Assembly: GCF_009650215.1 (NCBI RefSeq)
Contig: NZ_CP045851.1
Coordinates: forward strand, 1,527,189-1,591,188
Direction: 5' to 3'
DNA length: 64,000 nucleotides
Origin: Actinomarinicola tropica
Lineage (GTDB): Bacteria; Actinomycetota; Acidimicrobiia; Acidimicrobiales; SKKL01
Shown: positions 17,071-25,515 of the stretch, piece after piece
How the letters are laid out: every line of letters starts with the position of its first letter
Position numbering within the stretch: the stretch's first letter is position 1
Notes under the pieces: generated by a model
Told to the model about the DNA's origin: nothing
Seen by the model: only the letters and a program-made list of their open reading frames with translations
Database searches by the model: none
Program-made: the position numbers and the translations under genes

Positions 17071-18309
17071 ATGAGGTTCGTGACGCGCGTGCGCGCCCTC
17101 GCCGCCGTGCTCGGAGTGGTCGCGGCCACCGTGGCGGTGGCAGCCGGTCCGGTCGACGCACAGGCGGCCGGCGACGGCCCGGTGCCGGGGGAACCGTGGG
17201 TCGTGACGCTCGGCGACTCGGCGATCTCGGGTGAGGCCGGACGCTGGGCGGGCAACACCAACCAGGCGTCGAGCCGCGTCGACGCCGGCGGAGCCGGTGC
17301 GTACGACGAAGGCCAGGGGAGCGAGCCGATCCCTGGCTGCCACCGGTCGACGGCGGCCGAGGCCCACATCGGCGTCGACGCGTCGGGCGACCCCGTGCGG
17401 TCGCTGAACCTGGCGTGCTCCGGGGCTCGCACCTACTCCTTCGTCAGCGACTCCGGCGACTGGAAGCCGGGGCTCGACTTCCACAACCAAGGGGGGCGCA
17501 AGGGTCAGGCGCAGATGCTGCAGGAGTTCGCGTCGACCCACGACGTCGAGGCGGTCACCGTGCTCATCGGCGCCAACAACTTCGGGTTCCGCGACATCGT
17601 CGTCCAGTGCGTCGCCAACTGGCTGACGTCGCCGTCGTGGTGGAAGAACTACTGCCACGACGACGCGTCGATCAGGAACCGGTTCACCGCGAGCGCCGTC
17701 GAGGCCCGCACGAACGAGGTGGCCGGCGCGATCGCCAACGTGCGCCAGGCGATGACGAACGCCGGCTACACCGACGGCGACTACACGATCATCGTCCAGA
17801 CGTACTCCTCGCCGGTCCCTCGTGGCTCGCAGTTCCGCTACCCGGAGTCGGGGTGGACCCGCCAGTCGATCGGTGGGTGCGGCATCTGGAACCGCGACGC
17901 CGACTGGGCGAACGACACGGCGGTCGTGAGGATGAACCAGGCGGCTCGGAACGGGGCGGCGCGCAGCGGCGCACCGAACATCGTCGTGCTCGAGATGAAG
18001 GACGCGCTCAACGGACGCCGCCTGTGCGAGAACACGGTCGGCCTCCTCGAGGAACGGGGGATCGCCAGCTGGCAGTCCCCGGGGGCCGTCGACCAGACGG
18101 AGTGGGTGAGCCAGATCCGCACCGTGACGACCCTGGTGGGCCCGTACCAGCTGCAGGAGTCGCTGCACCCGAGCTGGTGGGGCCAGCTCGCCCTGCGCAA
18201 CTGCCTGCGCCAGGCCTACGGCGACGGCGACGCGACCGTGAGGGGCGGGACCTGCGTCCGCGGCAACGGGTTGAACGCACGCGGGGAGCCGAACATGGTG
18301 CTCCAATGA
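17071..18309 (+). CDS. Secreted SGNH/GDSL-family hydrolase
   Basis: 412 residues with a clear Sec signal peptide (VRALAAVLGVVAATVAVAA, cleavage near VDAQA). SGNH motifs are visible: block I GDSAISGE with nucleophile Ser50, the Gly of block II in the LNLACSGA region, block III GANN and block V HPSWWGQ with the catalytic His. Several cysteines suggest disulfides. It should be an extracellular esterase or lipase; the substrate is not predictable. A GGGGAGGAAG ribosome-binding site precedes the ATG. A 7-bp hairpin at 17013-17030 lies upstream, after the glucosidase operon. Confidence 0.82.
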   Translation: MRFVTRVRALAAVLGVVAATVAVAAGPVDAQAAGDGPVPGEPWVVTLGDSAISGEAGRWAGNTNQASSRVDAGGAGAYDEGQGSEPIPGCHRSTAAEAHIGVDASGDPVRSLNLACSGARTYSFVSDSGDWKPGLDFHNQGGRKGQAQMLQEFASTHDVEAVTVLIGANNFGFRDIVVQCVANWLTSPSWWKNYCHDDASIRNRFTASAVEARTNEVAGAIANVRQAMTNAGYTDGDYTIIVQTYSSPVPRGSQFRYPESGWTRQSIGGCGIWNRDADWANDTAVVRMNQAARNGAARSGAPNIVVLEMKDALNGRRLCENTVGLLEERGIASWQSPGAVDQTEWVSQIRTVTTLVGPYQLQESLHPSWWGQLALRNCLRQAYGDGDATVRGGTCVRGNGLNARGEPNMVLQ

Positions 18310-18313
18310 GGGG

Positions 18314-19089
18314 ATGATCGACCTCACCCACCTCTTCGACCTCGACGGTCGGGTCGCGGTGGTCACCGGCGCGTCGTCGGGCCTGGGCGAGCGCTTCGCC
18401 CGGGTCCTGCACGCCGCCGGGGCCACCGTGGTCGTCGGCGCCCGTCGGGCGGACCGGCTCGACGCCCTCGCGGACGACCTCGGCGAGCGCGTCGTCGCCG
18501 TCCCGGTCGACGTGTCCACCCCGGACGGGCGTGAGGAGCTCGTCGACGCCGCGGTCGACCAGTGCGGGACGATCGACGTCCTGGTCAACAACGCCGGCAT
18601 CGGTCGCACGGCCCCGGCCGAGGACGAGCCCCTCGACGACTGGTCCGACGTGCTCGAGGTCAACCTCACCGCGGTCTTCCACCTGAGCCAGCTGGCGGGC
18701 CGCACGATGCTCGAGTCGGGCGCCGGGTCGATCGTGAACGTGGCGTCGATCCTCGGCCTCGTCGCGTCGGCGCCCATCACGCAGGCGTCGTACGTGGCGA
18801 GCAAGGGTGGGGTGGTGGCCCTCACCAAGGAGCTCGGGTGCCAGTGGGCGCGGCGCGGCGCGGCGTGAGGGTCAACGCCCTCGCGCCGGGTTGGTTCCCG
18901 TCGGAGATGACCGACGAGTCGATGATGCGGGACGAGAGCTCGATGACGTTCATCCGCCGGAACTGCCCGGCCGGACGCGTGGGCGAGCCGCACGAGCTCG
19001 ACGGGGCGCTGCTGTTCCTCGCGTCCGATGCCTCGACCTACCTGGCGGGACAGACCATCGCGGTCGACGGGGGGTGGACGGCGCGTTGA
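18314..19089 (+). pseudogene. Short-chain dehydrogenase/reductase, frameshifted by a CGGCG repeat
   Basis: The first part (ATG 18314 to TGA 18868) has the cofactor motif TGASSGLG, NNAG, the catalytic Ser in IVNVASILG, and Tyr/Lys in SYVASKGG. The C-terminal part continues in another frame from about 18866 to 19089 (RVNALAPGWFPSEM, TYLAGQTIAVDGGWTA). The break is at three copies of CGGCG (18851-18865). Removing one 5-bp copy restores ARRGVRVNALAPGWF and a 256-residue protein, the normal SDR length. It may be a slippage mutation or an assembly error. The repaired enzyme would be an NAD(P)-dependent oxidoreductase, like gluconate or 3-oxoacyl reductases. Confidence 0.85.
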
Positions 19090-19409
19090 GCCTCCACCGC
19101 GGTCATCTCCCCCCGGACGCCGACGGGCCCGACGACGGCGAGGTCCACGTCGACCTCGCGTCCACCGCGGCGTTCCGCGTCGAGCACATCAGCAGCGGAC
19201 GCGTCTCGACCCCTGTGGAGTTCCTCCAGCTCGGCGACGAGTGGGTGGTGGTGCTGGAGGGCTCGGCGATCCTCGAGATCGACGAGGAGCGCGTCGAGCT
19301 CGGCCCCGGCGACTGGGTGCTCGTGCCGGGCAGCCGCCCGCACCGGCTGCTGCGCGTCGAGCCGGGCACCCGGTGGCTCGCCGTGCACGGCACGACGCCA
19401 CCGACGTAG
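19086..19409 (+). CDS. Cupin-domain protein
   Basis: 107 residues from a TTG at 19086 that overlaps the SDR stop (TTGA). A single cupin barrel is visible: VEFLQLGDEWVVVLEGSAIL, then EIDEERVELGPGDWVLVPGSRPHRLL, with the second cupin box G-D-x5-PG-x3-H. The first cupin box lacks the usual HxH pair, so metal binding may be incomplete. Possible roles are sugar or acid isomerase or a small-molecule sensor. The start codon is uncertain; no ATG is available between the SDR stop and the domain. Confidence 0.7.
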   Translation: MSLHRGHLPPDADGPDDGEVHVDLASTAAFRVEHISSGRVSTPVEFLQLGDEWVVVLEGSAILEIDEERVELGPGDWVLVPGSRPHRLLRVEPGTRWLAVHGTTPPT

Positions 19410-19416
19410 CCACCGG

Positions 19417-19809
19417 TCAGCTGGTGGCGTCCGGCGACTCGAGGAGCTCGAGCGTGTAGCCGTCGGGGTCCTTCGCGAAGCCGACGACGGCGCCGCCGAG
19501 CTGCGGGACGGGCGCCGGCTCCCGCTCGATCGGGAGCCCCTCGGCGCGGATCCGGTCCGCGGCCGCCACCGGGTCGTCGAGGTACAGCACCAGCTTCACC
19601 GGCAGGTCGCGCGTCGTCGGGTCGGACCCGTCCGTGTAGCGCATGAGGACGACGGCCGCGCCCCGGCGTCCCCAGCCGACGACGGCCTCGTCCATGTGGG
19701 GGAGCTCGAAGGTCGTCAGCACCGTCATGCCGAGGACCCGGGTGTAGAAGTCGACGGATCGGTCGAGGTCGCTGACGGCGATCCCCACCGCGCCCATGTG
19801 GTTGGTCAT
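19417..19809 (-). CDS. VOC/glyoxalase-superfamily protein
   Basis: 130 residues. It follows the glyoxalase/bleomycin-resistance/dioxygenase fold: HMGAVGIAVSDLDRSVDFYTRVLGM at the start and FAKDPDGYTLELLE at the end, with His4 and a C-terminal Glu as likely metal ligands. Proteins of this length are lactoylglutathione-lyase-like or small-molecule-binding. It converges with the cupin gene 7 bp away and is divergent from the GntR regulator, sharing a 114-bp region. Confidence 0.82.
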   Translation of the reverse strand: MTNHMGAVGIAVSDLDRSVDFYTRVLGMTVLTTFELPHMDEAVVGWGRRGAAVVLMRYTDGSDPTTRDLPVKLVLYLDDPVAAADRIRAEGLPIEREPAPVPQLGGAVVGFAKDPDGYTLELLESPDATS

Positions 19810-19862
19810 CGCCCGATCATGGTCGATCGGGGGACCGGCGCGTCAGCCGGGCGAGATCGGCA

Positions 19863-19903
19863 CGTAACCGACTGCTCACGTACAGGACGCGGTCGGGTAA
19901 CCG
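19863..19903 (+). promoter_or_regulatory. Composite regulatory motif, copy 1 (upstream of gntR)
   Basis: CGTAACCG at 19863-19870, GCTCAC at 19874-19879 and GGGTAACCG at 19895-19903, ending 20 bp before the gntR start. The same elements with identical spacing lie before the ABC operon (22653-22693), and a weaker copy lies before the amidase (20771-20811). It is a candidate operator or promoter for the GntR regulator. Confidence 0.6.
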
Positions 19904-19923
19904 CGCCGACCGATGCTGCCAGC

Positions 19924-20775
19924 ATGAGCCGGAGCTGCAGCGACGAGGCCCGAGCACCCCACCGGCGTCGCCGGTCCGACGACGCCCGCCAGGTGGCCGA
20001 CCTGCTGCGGGCCCAGATCCTCCAGGGGCTGCACGGCGAGGGCCCGCTGCCCATGGAGGACCACCTGGTGCGGGCCCACGGGGTGAGCCGCAACGCGGTG
20101 CGCGAGGCCCTCGACCTCCTGCGCGCCGAGGGACTCGTCGAGCGGCGTCAGGGGGCGGGGACGTTCGTCGTGGCCCGGAAGGCCATGCACGACTTCGACC
20201 GCCTGCGCTCGATCGCCGACTCCGTGCAGGCCACGGGGGAGCCGCGCTTCGAGACGATCACCGCACAGCTGCTGCCCGCACCCTCGACGGTCGCCACGGC
20301 CCTCGCCGTCGGCGACGGTGAGCCGGCGGTGCTCCTCGAGCGGCTGATGGTGGTCGACGGGACACCGCTGTCGATCCGCTCCAGCTGGATGCCGGGGTCC
20401 CTCGCCGAGCCCCTGCTCGGGTGCGAGCTCGACCGGCTGCACTACTACCGCCTGGTCCGGAGCGTCCTCGGGATCGAGCTGACCCGCGGGCACCTCGTCA
20501 TCGAGGCCGTCGTGGCCGGCGCAGGAGCGGCGTCGTTGCTCGGTGTCCCCGACGGCGCTCCGCTCTTCCTCATGGAGCGCACGAGCTACCTCGCCGACGG
20601 CCGGCCGTTCGAGTTCGGCTTCACGCGCAGCCGGGCCGATCGCGTCGCGCTCGTCGCCGACATGCAGATCGCCGACACCGGTGATCCGTCCCCGTCGGGG
20701 AGGTGGCGGAACCGTCCGACCGGGACGGTCGACCCCACCGGGGACGGGGCGCCGCAGGCCGCGCAGCCGGCGTAA
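19924..20775 (+). CDS. GntR-family regulator, HutC/UTRA subfamily
   Basis: 283 residues from ATG 19924. The N-terminal winged helix has QVADLLRAQILQG, VSRNAVREALDLLRAEGLVERRQGAGTFVV. A UTRA effector domain follows (VATALAVGDGEPAVLLERLMVVDGTPL, YLADGRPFEFGFTRSRADR). HutC-type regulators sense a small metabolite linked to the pathway they control. The next genes are an amidase and an ABC importer, and motif copies precede all three units, so it probably controls this amide-uptake locus and itself. The C-terminal ~30 residues are a Pro/Thr-rich extension outside the domain. Confidence 0.9.
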   Translation: MSRSCSDEARAPHRRRRSDDARQVADLLRAQILQGLHGEGPLPMEDHLVRAHGVSRNAVREALDLLRAEGLVERRQGAGTFVVARKAMHDFDRLRSIADSVQATGEPRFETITAQLLPAPSTVATALAVGDGEPAVLLERLMVVDGTPLSIRSSWMPGSLAEPLLGCELDRLHYYRLVRSVLGIELTRGHLVIEAVVAGAGAASLLGVPDGAPLFLMERTSYLADGRPFEFGFTRSRADRVALVADMQIADTGDPSPSGRWRNRPTGTVDPTGDGAPQAAQPA

Positions 20776-20811
20776 CCGAGCGCACATCGGACCGACTCGC
20801 AGCGGTCATCG
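20771..20811 (+). promoter_or_regulatory. Composite regulatory motif, copy 3 (weaker; upstream of amidase)
   Basis: CGTAACCG at 20771-20778 overlaps the gntR stop codon. GCACAT stands in place of GCTCAC, and CGGTCATCG (20803-20811) in place of the second GGGTAACCG. Spacing is the same as in the other two copies. Confidence 0.45.
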
Positions 20812-20857
20812 CTCGTCGGGATGCTCGGCACCACCCGTCTCGTCGAGAGGACAGGAC

Positions 20858-22426
20858 ATGCACACACCACCTGACCAGGAGGAGGTCGTCGCCGTCGCGC
20901 GCTCGATCGGCTTCCACCTGACCGAAGAGGATGCCCCGCTCTACCAGCGGGAGGTCGCGGCGCAGCTGGCCGCGATGGACCAGTTCCTCCAGGCCCGGAT
21001 GCCGGAGCGCACCCTCCCGGTGACCTACGCGGCCCGCGAGCCCGGGTACCGACCCGGCGCCGACGAGGACCCGCTCAACGCCTGGATGTGGCGGTGCGAG
21101 ATCGCGGGAGCGGACGACGGTCCGCTCGCCGGGCGGAAGGTCTCGTTCAAGGACCACGTCGCCGTCGCCGGGATCCCGATGACGATCGGAGCCCACGCGC
21201 TCGAGGGGTTCGTCCCCGACTTCGACGCCACGATCGTGACCCGCTCGCTCGCCGCCGGTGCCACGGTGACCGGCAAGAACGTGATGAACGGCTTGACCGG
21301 CGGCTTCGGCTTCGGTGGCGGCATCGGCGACTACGGCCGGACGAAGAACCCCCACGACCACGACCACGTGCCCGGCGGTTCGTCCGGAGGGTCGGCCGCC
21401 GCGGTGGCCGCCGGCGAGGTCGACATCTCCTTCGGCGGCGACCAGGGAGGCTCCATCCGCATCCCGGCCGCCTGGTCGGGGACGGTCGGGTTGAAGCCGA
21501 CGTTCGGTCTCGTCTCCCACTTCGGGCTCGGGTTCGGTTCGGACCAGAGCATCGACTTCACCGGACCGATGTCGCGCACGATGGAGGACGCCGCCGCCGC
21601 CCTCGACGCGGTCGCCGGACACGACGGGCTCGATCCGCGCCAGGGGCGCGAGATCCCCGACGGCTACGACAGCCTCGCCACGCTCCACGACGGCGTGTCC
21701 GGGCTGCGGGTCGCCGTGCTCGACGAGGCCTTCATCGACAGCGAACCCGGCGTCCACGACGGCGTGATGGCGGCGGTCGAGGTGCTGGGCGAGGCCGGCG
21801 CCGTGATCTCCAAGGTCTCGATCCCCGAGCACCTCGTGGCCCCTGCCGTGCAGGCGGCGTTCGGCCCCGAGGGCTCGAAGGCCGTGTTCGACACCGGCTT
21901 CTACGGCCTCTTCGCGAAGAGCTACTACCCGGAGAACCTGCTCGCCGCCGTCAACCGCGTCTGGCAGGAGCAGCTCGACGTCATCAACCCCCGCACCAAG
22001 CTCAGCTACATCACCGCGGAGATGAGCAAGCGCCGGTTCCACGGGAGGGTGTACGCCAAGGCGCAGAACGTGCGAGCGGCGATCACCGCCGCCTACGACG
22101 CGGTGCTGGCCGAGGTGGACGTGCTCGTGATGCCGACGTGCATCACCACCGCCCCTCGGTACGACGCACCGACGAGCTGGGCCGCCGCCCTCGAGGAGAA
22201 CCTGTCGATGGGCCGGGGCGCCGACCGGCATCCGTGGACGGCGAACACCCAGCCCTTCAACCTGACGGGTCACCCGGCCCTCGCGGTGCCCTGCGGGAAG
22301 AGCGACGGGCTGCCGGTGAGCATGCAGCTCGTGGGCCGTCCCCTGGACGACGCGCTCCTGCTCCGCGCCGGCTACGCCTACCAGCAGTCGGTCGACTGGA
22401 CGGAGGTCATCGGCCTCGGCCGCTGA
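20858..22426 (+). CDS. Amidase of the nitrile-pathway (Rhodococcus AmdA-like) type
   Basis: 522 residues, the length of this subfamily. The amidase-signature triad is complete: Lys98 (VSFKDHVAVAG), cis-Ser175 (PGGSSGGS) and nucleophile Ser199 (GGDQGGSIRIPAA). Segments such as EGFVPDFDATIVTRSLAAGATVTGK and SGTVGLKPTFGLVSHFG match what I know of amidases paired with nitrile hydratase, which turn aliphatic or aryl amides into acids and ammonia. No nitrile hydratase gene is in the window. It follows the GntR gene by 82 bp and has its own motif copy upstream. Cytoplasmic; no signal peptide. Confidence 0.9.
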   Translation: MHTPPDQEEVVAVARSIGFHLTEEDAPLYQREVAAQLAAMDQFLQARMPERTLPVTYAAREPGYRPGADEDPLNAWMWRCEIAGADDGPLAGRKVSFKDHVAVAGIPMTIGAHALEGFVPDFDATIVTRSLAAGATVTGKNVMNGLTGGFGFGGGIGDYGRTKNPHDHDHVPGGSSGGSAAAVAAGEVDISFGGDQGGSIRIPAAWSGTVGLKPTFGLVSHFGLGFGSDQSIDFTGPMSRTMEDAAAALDAVAGHDGLDPRQGREIPDGYDSLATLHDGVSGLRVAVLDEAFIDSEPGVHDGVMAAVEVLGEAGAVISKVSIPEHLVAPAVQAAFGPEGSKAVFDTGFYGLFAKSYYPENLLAAVNRVWQEQLDVINPRTKLSYITAEMSKRRFHGRVYAKAQNVRAAITAAYDAVLAEVDVLVMPTCITTAPRYDAPTSWAAALEENLSMGRGADRHPWTANTQPFNLTGHPALAVPCGKSDGLPVSMQLVGRPLDDALLLRAGYAYQQSVDWTEVIGLGR

Positions 22427-22757
22427 CGCGCCACCAGGCGCGCTCGACCGCGGACCGCCGACCTGACGGCGGCCCGCGGCGGGCAGCGAACCCAGCCCCC
22501 GCACGCACGACGCACGGGTCGTGGGGCGGGGGCTGGTGCGCGTCCGGGACCTCGGCGGGTGGAGCTGGCGGACCGGCACCGACGTGGAGGGGCGGGCGGC
22601 GAAACACCGCTGTTCCCCTTGCGCGTCGGGCCCTGCGCCTGCGCGGAGGTGGCGTAACCGGCCGCTCACACCACGGTCGTCGCCGGGAAACCGAGCCTCG
22701 TCATCGTGCCCACATCCAGCACCGGGACCCGTCCCGCGACGACAGGAGAGAGGCACA
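22427..22757 (+). other. 331-bp intergenic region with a long hairpin and a regulatory motif
   Basis: No gene is supported here. The 5' part holds an inverted repeat: CCAGCCCCCGC at 22492-22502 pairs with GCGGGGGCTGG at 22526-22536, with an inner ACGAC/GTCGT pairing, a possible terminator for the amidase transcript (no T run). The 3' part holds the composite motif at 22653-22693. The rest is not readable to me. Confidence 0.5.
22653..22693 (+). promoter_or_regulatory. Composite regulatory motif, copy 2 (upstream of ABC operon)
   Basis: CGTAACCG at 22653-22660, GCTCAC at 22664-22669 and GGGAAACCG at 22685-22693, the same order and exact spacing as before gntR. It lies 64 bp upstream of the first ABC gene. 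Confidence 0.6.
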
Positions 22758-23846
22758 ATGACGACCACCCACGAGGAGCGGCGCTCCGACCTCGAGCTCA
22801 TGCAGGCCCAGCTCGACGCCGACCGGCGTGCGGCCGTCCCCGCCCTCGACGTCCGGGGGTTGAGCACGACCTTCCGGACCCGCGGCGGCGGGTTGACCGC
22901 GGTCAACGACGTGTCGTTCCGACTCGGCAAGGGTCGTGTCCTCGCCGTCATCGGCGAGTCGGGGAGCGGCAAGAGCGCGATGCTCCGGTCGATCCTCGGG
23001 ATCCAGCCGGCATCGGCCCAGATCACCGGCGAGGTGTACCTCGACGGCACGAGCCTGCTCGACCTCCCCGCCAAGGCCCGGGCCGCCACGCGGGGCCGCG
23101 ACGTGTCGATGGTCTTCCAGGACCCGCTGACCGCGCTCGACCCCGTGTACACGATCGAGGCCCAGCTGGTGGAGACGCTCCGCCGCCACCTCGGCCTCTC
23201 GAGGGCCCAGGCCCGACGGCAGGCGGTCGAGCTGCTCGACCGGGTCCAGATCCCCTCGCCCGCGGAGCGGGTGAAGGCGTACCCGTTCGAGCTGAGCGGC
23301 GGCATGCGCCAGCGCGTCGTCATCGCCATGGCGCTCGCGTGCAACCCCAAGGTGCTGCTCGCCGACGAGCCCACCACCGCCCTCGACGTCACCGTGCAGG
23401 CCCGCATCCTCGACCTCTTCCGTGAGATCCAGGCGGAGAGCGACATGGGCGTCGTCATCGTCACCCACGACCTCGCGGTCGCCGCCGAGGTCGCTGACGA
23501 CGTGGTCGTCATGTACGCCGGCCGCGTGGTCGAGCAGGGGCCGGCCGAGGAGGTCCTGCTCGCCCCCGAGCACCCCTACACACGCGGTCTGCTCGAGGCC
23601 AACGTCCGACCGGGGCAGCGCACACGGCCCCGGGCCATCCCCGGGTCGCCGCCGAGCCTGGCCCGACTCCCCGAGGGCTGCGCCTTCGCCCCGCGCTGCG
23701 ACGCCGCCACCGAGGAGTGCTGGGACCGCCGTCCCGAGCTCATCCCGCTCGATCGCGTGCGCGCGAGCCGCTGCCACCTGTCCGCCCGTCCCACCACCGA
23801 CACCACCGTCGCCGTCCCCCAGGAGGCCACCCATGCCGTCAGCTGA
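22758..23846 (+). CDS. Oligopeptide-type ABC transporter ATPase, OppD/DppD
   Basis: 362 residues. Walker A GESGSGKS, Q-loop FQDPLTALDP, signature LSGGMRQR, Walker B VLLADEPTTALD and the switch His in VIVTHDL are all intact. The C-terminal oligopeptide-transporter extension has the Cys cluster CAFAPRC...CWD...CHL known from DppD/OppD, which can bind an Fe-S cluster. An AGGAGAGAGG ribosome-binding site lies before ATG 22758. It powers the importer encoded by the following four genes and overlaps the binding-protein gene by 14 bp. Confidence 0.93.
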   Translation: MTTTHEERRSDLELMQAQLDADRRAAVPALDVRGLSTTFRTRGGGLTAVNDVSFRLGKGRVLAVIGESGSGKSAMLRSILGIQPASAQITGEVYLDGTSLLDLPAKARAATRGRDVSMVFQDPLTALDPVYTIEAQLVETLRRHLGLSRAQARRQAVELLDRVQIPSPAERVKAYPFELSGGMRQRVVIAMALACNPKVLLADEPTTALDVTVQARILDLFREIQAESDMGVVIVTHDLAVAAEVADDVVVMYAGRVVEQGPAEEVLLAPEHPYTRGLLEANVRPGQRTRPRAIPGSPPSLARLPEGCAFAPRCDAATEECWDRRPELIPLDRVRASRCHLSARPTTDTTVAVPQEATHAVS

Positions 23847-25512
23847 GCGTCGTGTCCCTCTCCCCGCCGCGCGGCGACGCCGGCGCTCCCTCCTCGTCCC
23901 GCTGGTGCTGCTCCTCGCCCTGCTGGCCGCGTCGTGCGCCAGCGGCGGCGACAGCGGCAACGGCGCCGCCGGCGCCAGCGGTACGAGCGGCGGGGGCGAG
24001 GGCGGCGGTGTCCTGCGCATCGCCATGTCCGCCGGCAACGTCCCGTTCCCCTCGACGCCCCCCAACGAGGGCTACGAGGGCTACCGGTTCGTCGGCAACA
24101 ACATCTACGACGCCCTGACCCGCTTCGACCTCGACCAGGCCGAGACGATCCCGACGGCCCAGCCGTCGCTCGCCGAGTCCTGGGAGGTGTCGGAGGACCA
24201 GCTCACCTGGACCTTCCACCTGCGGGAGGGGGTGACGTTCCACGACGGCACGCCCTTCGACGCCGAGGCCGCCGTGTTCCAGTTCGACCGGATCAACGAC
24301 CCCGACTTCGAGCACTACGACGCGATCAACGCGCCCCGGTACGGCAACTACATGCGGTTCGTCGAGTCGTGGGAGGCGGTCGACCCGCAGACCTTCACCG
24401 TGACGACCTCCGAGCCCTACGCCTGGCTCGCCGAGGACCTCGCCCACGTCTTCTTCCCGAGCCCGACGGTGGTCCAGGAGGTCGGCAACGACGCCTACAA
24501 CCAGCACGCCACCGGCACCGGCCCGTTCGTGATGACCCGCTACGTCGACGGCGAGGTCATGGAGCTGACGGCCAACGAGGACTACTGGGGCGGGCGTCCG
24601 CTGCTCGACCAGATCGTCCTGTACCCGAAGCCCGAGCCGGCCGCCCGGCTCTCGGCGCTGCAGTCCGGCGAGGTCGACTGGGCCGAGGTCCCCGCTCCCG
24701 ACGCCATCGAGCAGTTGGAGGCCGAGGGCTTCGCCGTCCACCTCGGCAAGTACCCGCACGGGATCATGCCCCGGTTCAACATGTTCCGCGAGCCCTTCGC
24801 CGACAACCTCGCCCTGCGCCAGGCGCTGAACTACGCACTCGACCGAGAGGGGATCGCCGCCCTCATCAACGACGTCGGCTACCCGGCGAGCCAGTTCGTC
24901 TACGAGGGCCACCCCGACTTCGTCGACGACCACCCCGGTTACTCCTACGACCCGGAGCGGGCCCGCGAGCTCCTCGCCGAGGCCGGCTACGAGCCGGGCG
25001 AGCTCGAGCTGACGATGGCGTACCCGACCGGAGGGTCCGGGAACATGTTCCCCGGCCCGATGATGGAGAAGCTCCAGGCCGACTTCGAGGCGATCGGCGT
25101 CGGCGTCGAGCTCATGCCCCTCGAGTGGAACACGATCATCACGATCCTCTACGAGGGCATGGACCAACCGGCCTGGTCCGACATCGACATCATGTTCATC
25201 TCGCCGGCGGCGGGTCAGGTGTCGTCCGGCTACGGCTCGGCGTTCCTCTGCGAGCGACCCGGCGGGCTCCCGAACGCGACCGGCAACTGCACGCCGGGCG
25301 TCGACGAGGCCTACGCCGCGGCGATGGCGAGCTTCGACCCCGAGGAGTCCCACGCCCACCTGCGGGACATGATGCGCCTCGCCCTCGACGACGCCATGTT
25401 CCTCTACTGGGTGCACGACCTGAACCTGCGGGTGATGTCGCCCGAGGTGCAGGGCTACGTGCACGCCCAGTCGTGGTGGACGGACTTCACGATCATCTCG
25501 ATGGAGGGCTGA
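23833..25512 (+). CDS. Oligopeptide-type ABC transporter substrate-binding lipoprotein
   Basis: 559 residues. An Arg-rich N terminus is followed by the lipoprotein signal LLVPLVLLLALLAASC with a lipobox Cys, a Gly/Ser linker and then a family 5 extracellular solute-binding protein (LAESWEVSEDQLTWTFHLR, VTFHDGTPFDAEAAVF, GTGPFVMTRY, ALNYALDREGIAALI). Family 5 proteins bind peptides, nickel, glutathione or opine-like compounds. Because amidases flank it, the cargo is probably an amide-bonded molecule, but that is inference from context. The start codon lies inside the upstream ATPase gene. Confidence 0.92.
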   Translation: MPSAERRVPLPAARRRRRSLLVPLVLLLALLAASCASGGDSGNGAAGASGTSGGGEGGGVLRIAMSAGNVPFPSTPPNEGYEGYRFVGNNIYDALTRFDLDQAETIPTAQPSLAESWEVSEDQLTWTFHLREGVTFHDGTPFDAEAAVFQFDRINDPDFEHYDAINAPRYGNYMRFVESWEAVDPQTFTVTTSEPYAWLAEDLAHVFFPSPTVVQEVGNDAYNQHATGTGPFVMTRYVDGEVMELTANEDYWGGRPLLDQIVLYPKPEPAARLSALQSGEVDWAEVPAPDAIEQLEAEGFAVHLGKYPHGIMPRFNMFREPFADNLALRQALNYALDREGIAALINDVGYPASQFVYEGHPDFVDDHPGYSYDPERARELLAEAGYEPGELELTMAYPTGGSGNMFPGPMMEKLQADFEAIGVGVELMPLEWNTIITILYEGMDQPAWSDIDIMFISPAAGQVSSGYGSAFLCERPGGLPNATGNCTPGVDEAYAAAMASFDPEESHAHLRDMMRLALDDAMFLYWVHDLNLRVMSPEVQGYVHAQSWWTDFTIISMEG

Positions 25513-25515
25513 GCG

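Noticed and set aside
22492-22536. Intrinsic terminator after the amidase
   Set aside because: The stem is convincing but no T run follows; kept only as a note on the intergenic region.
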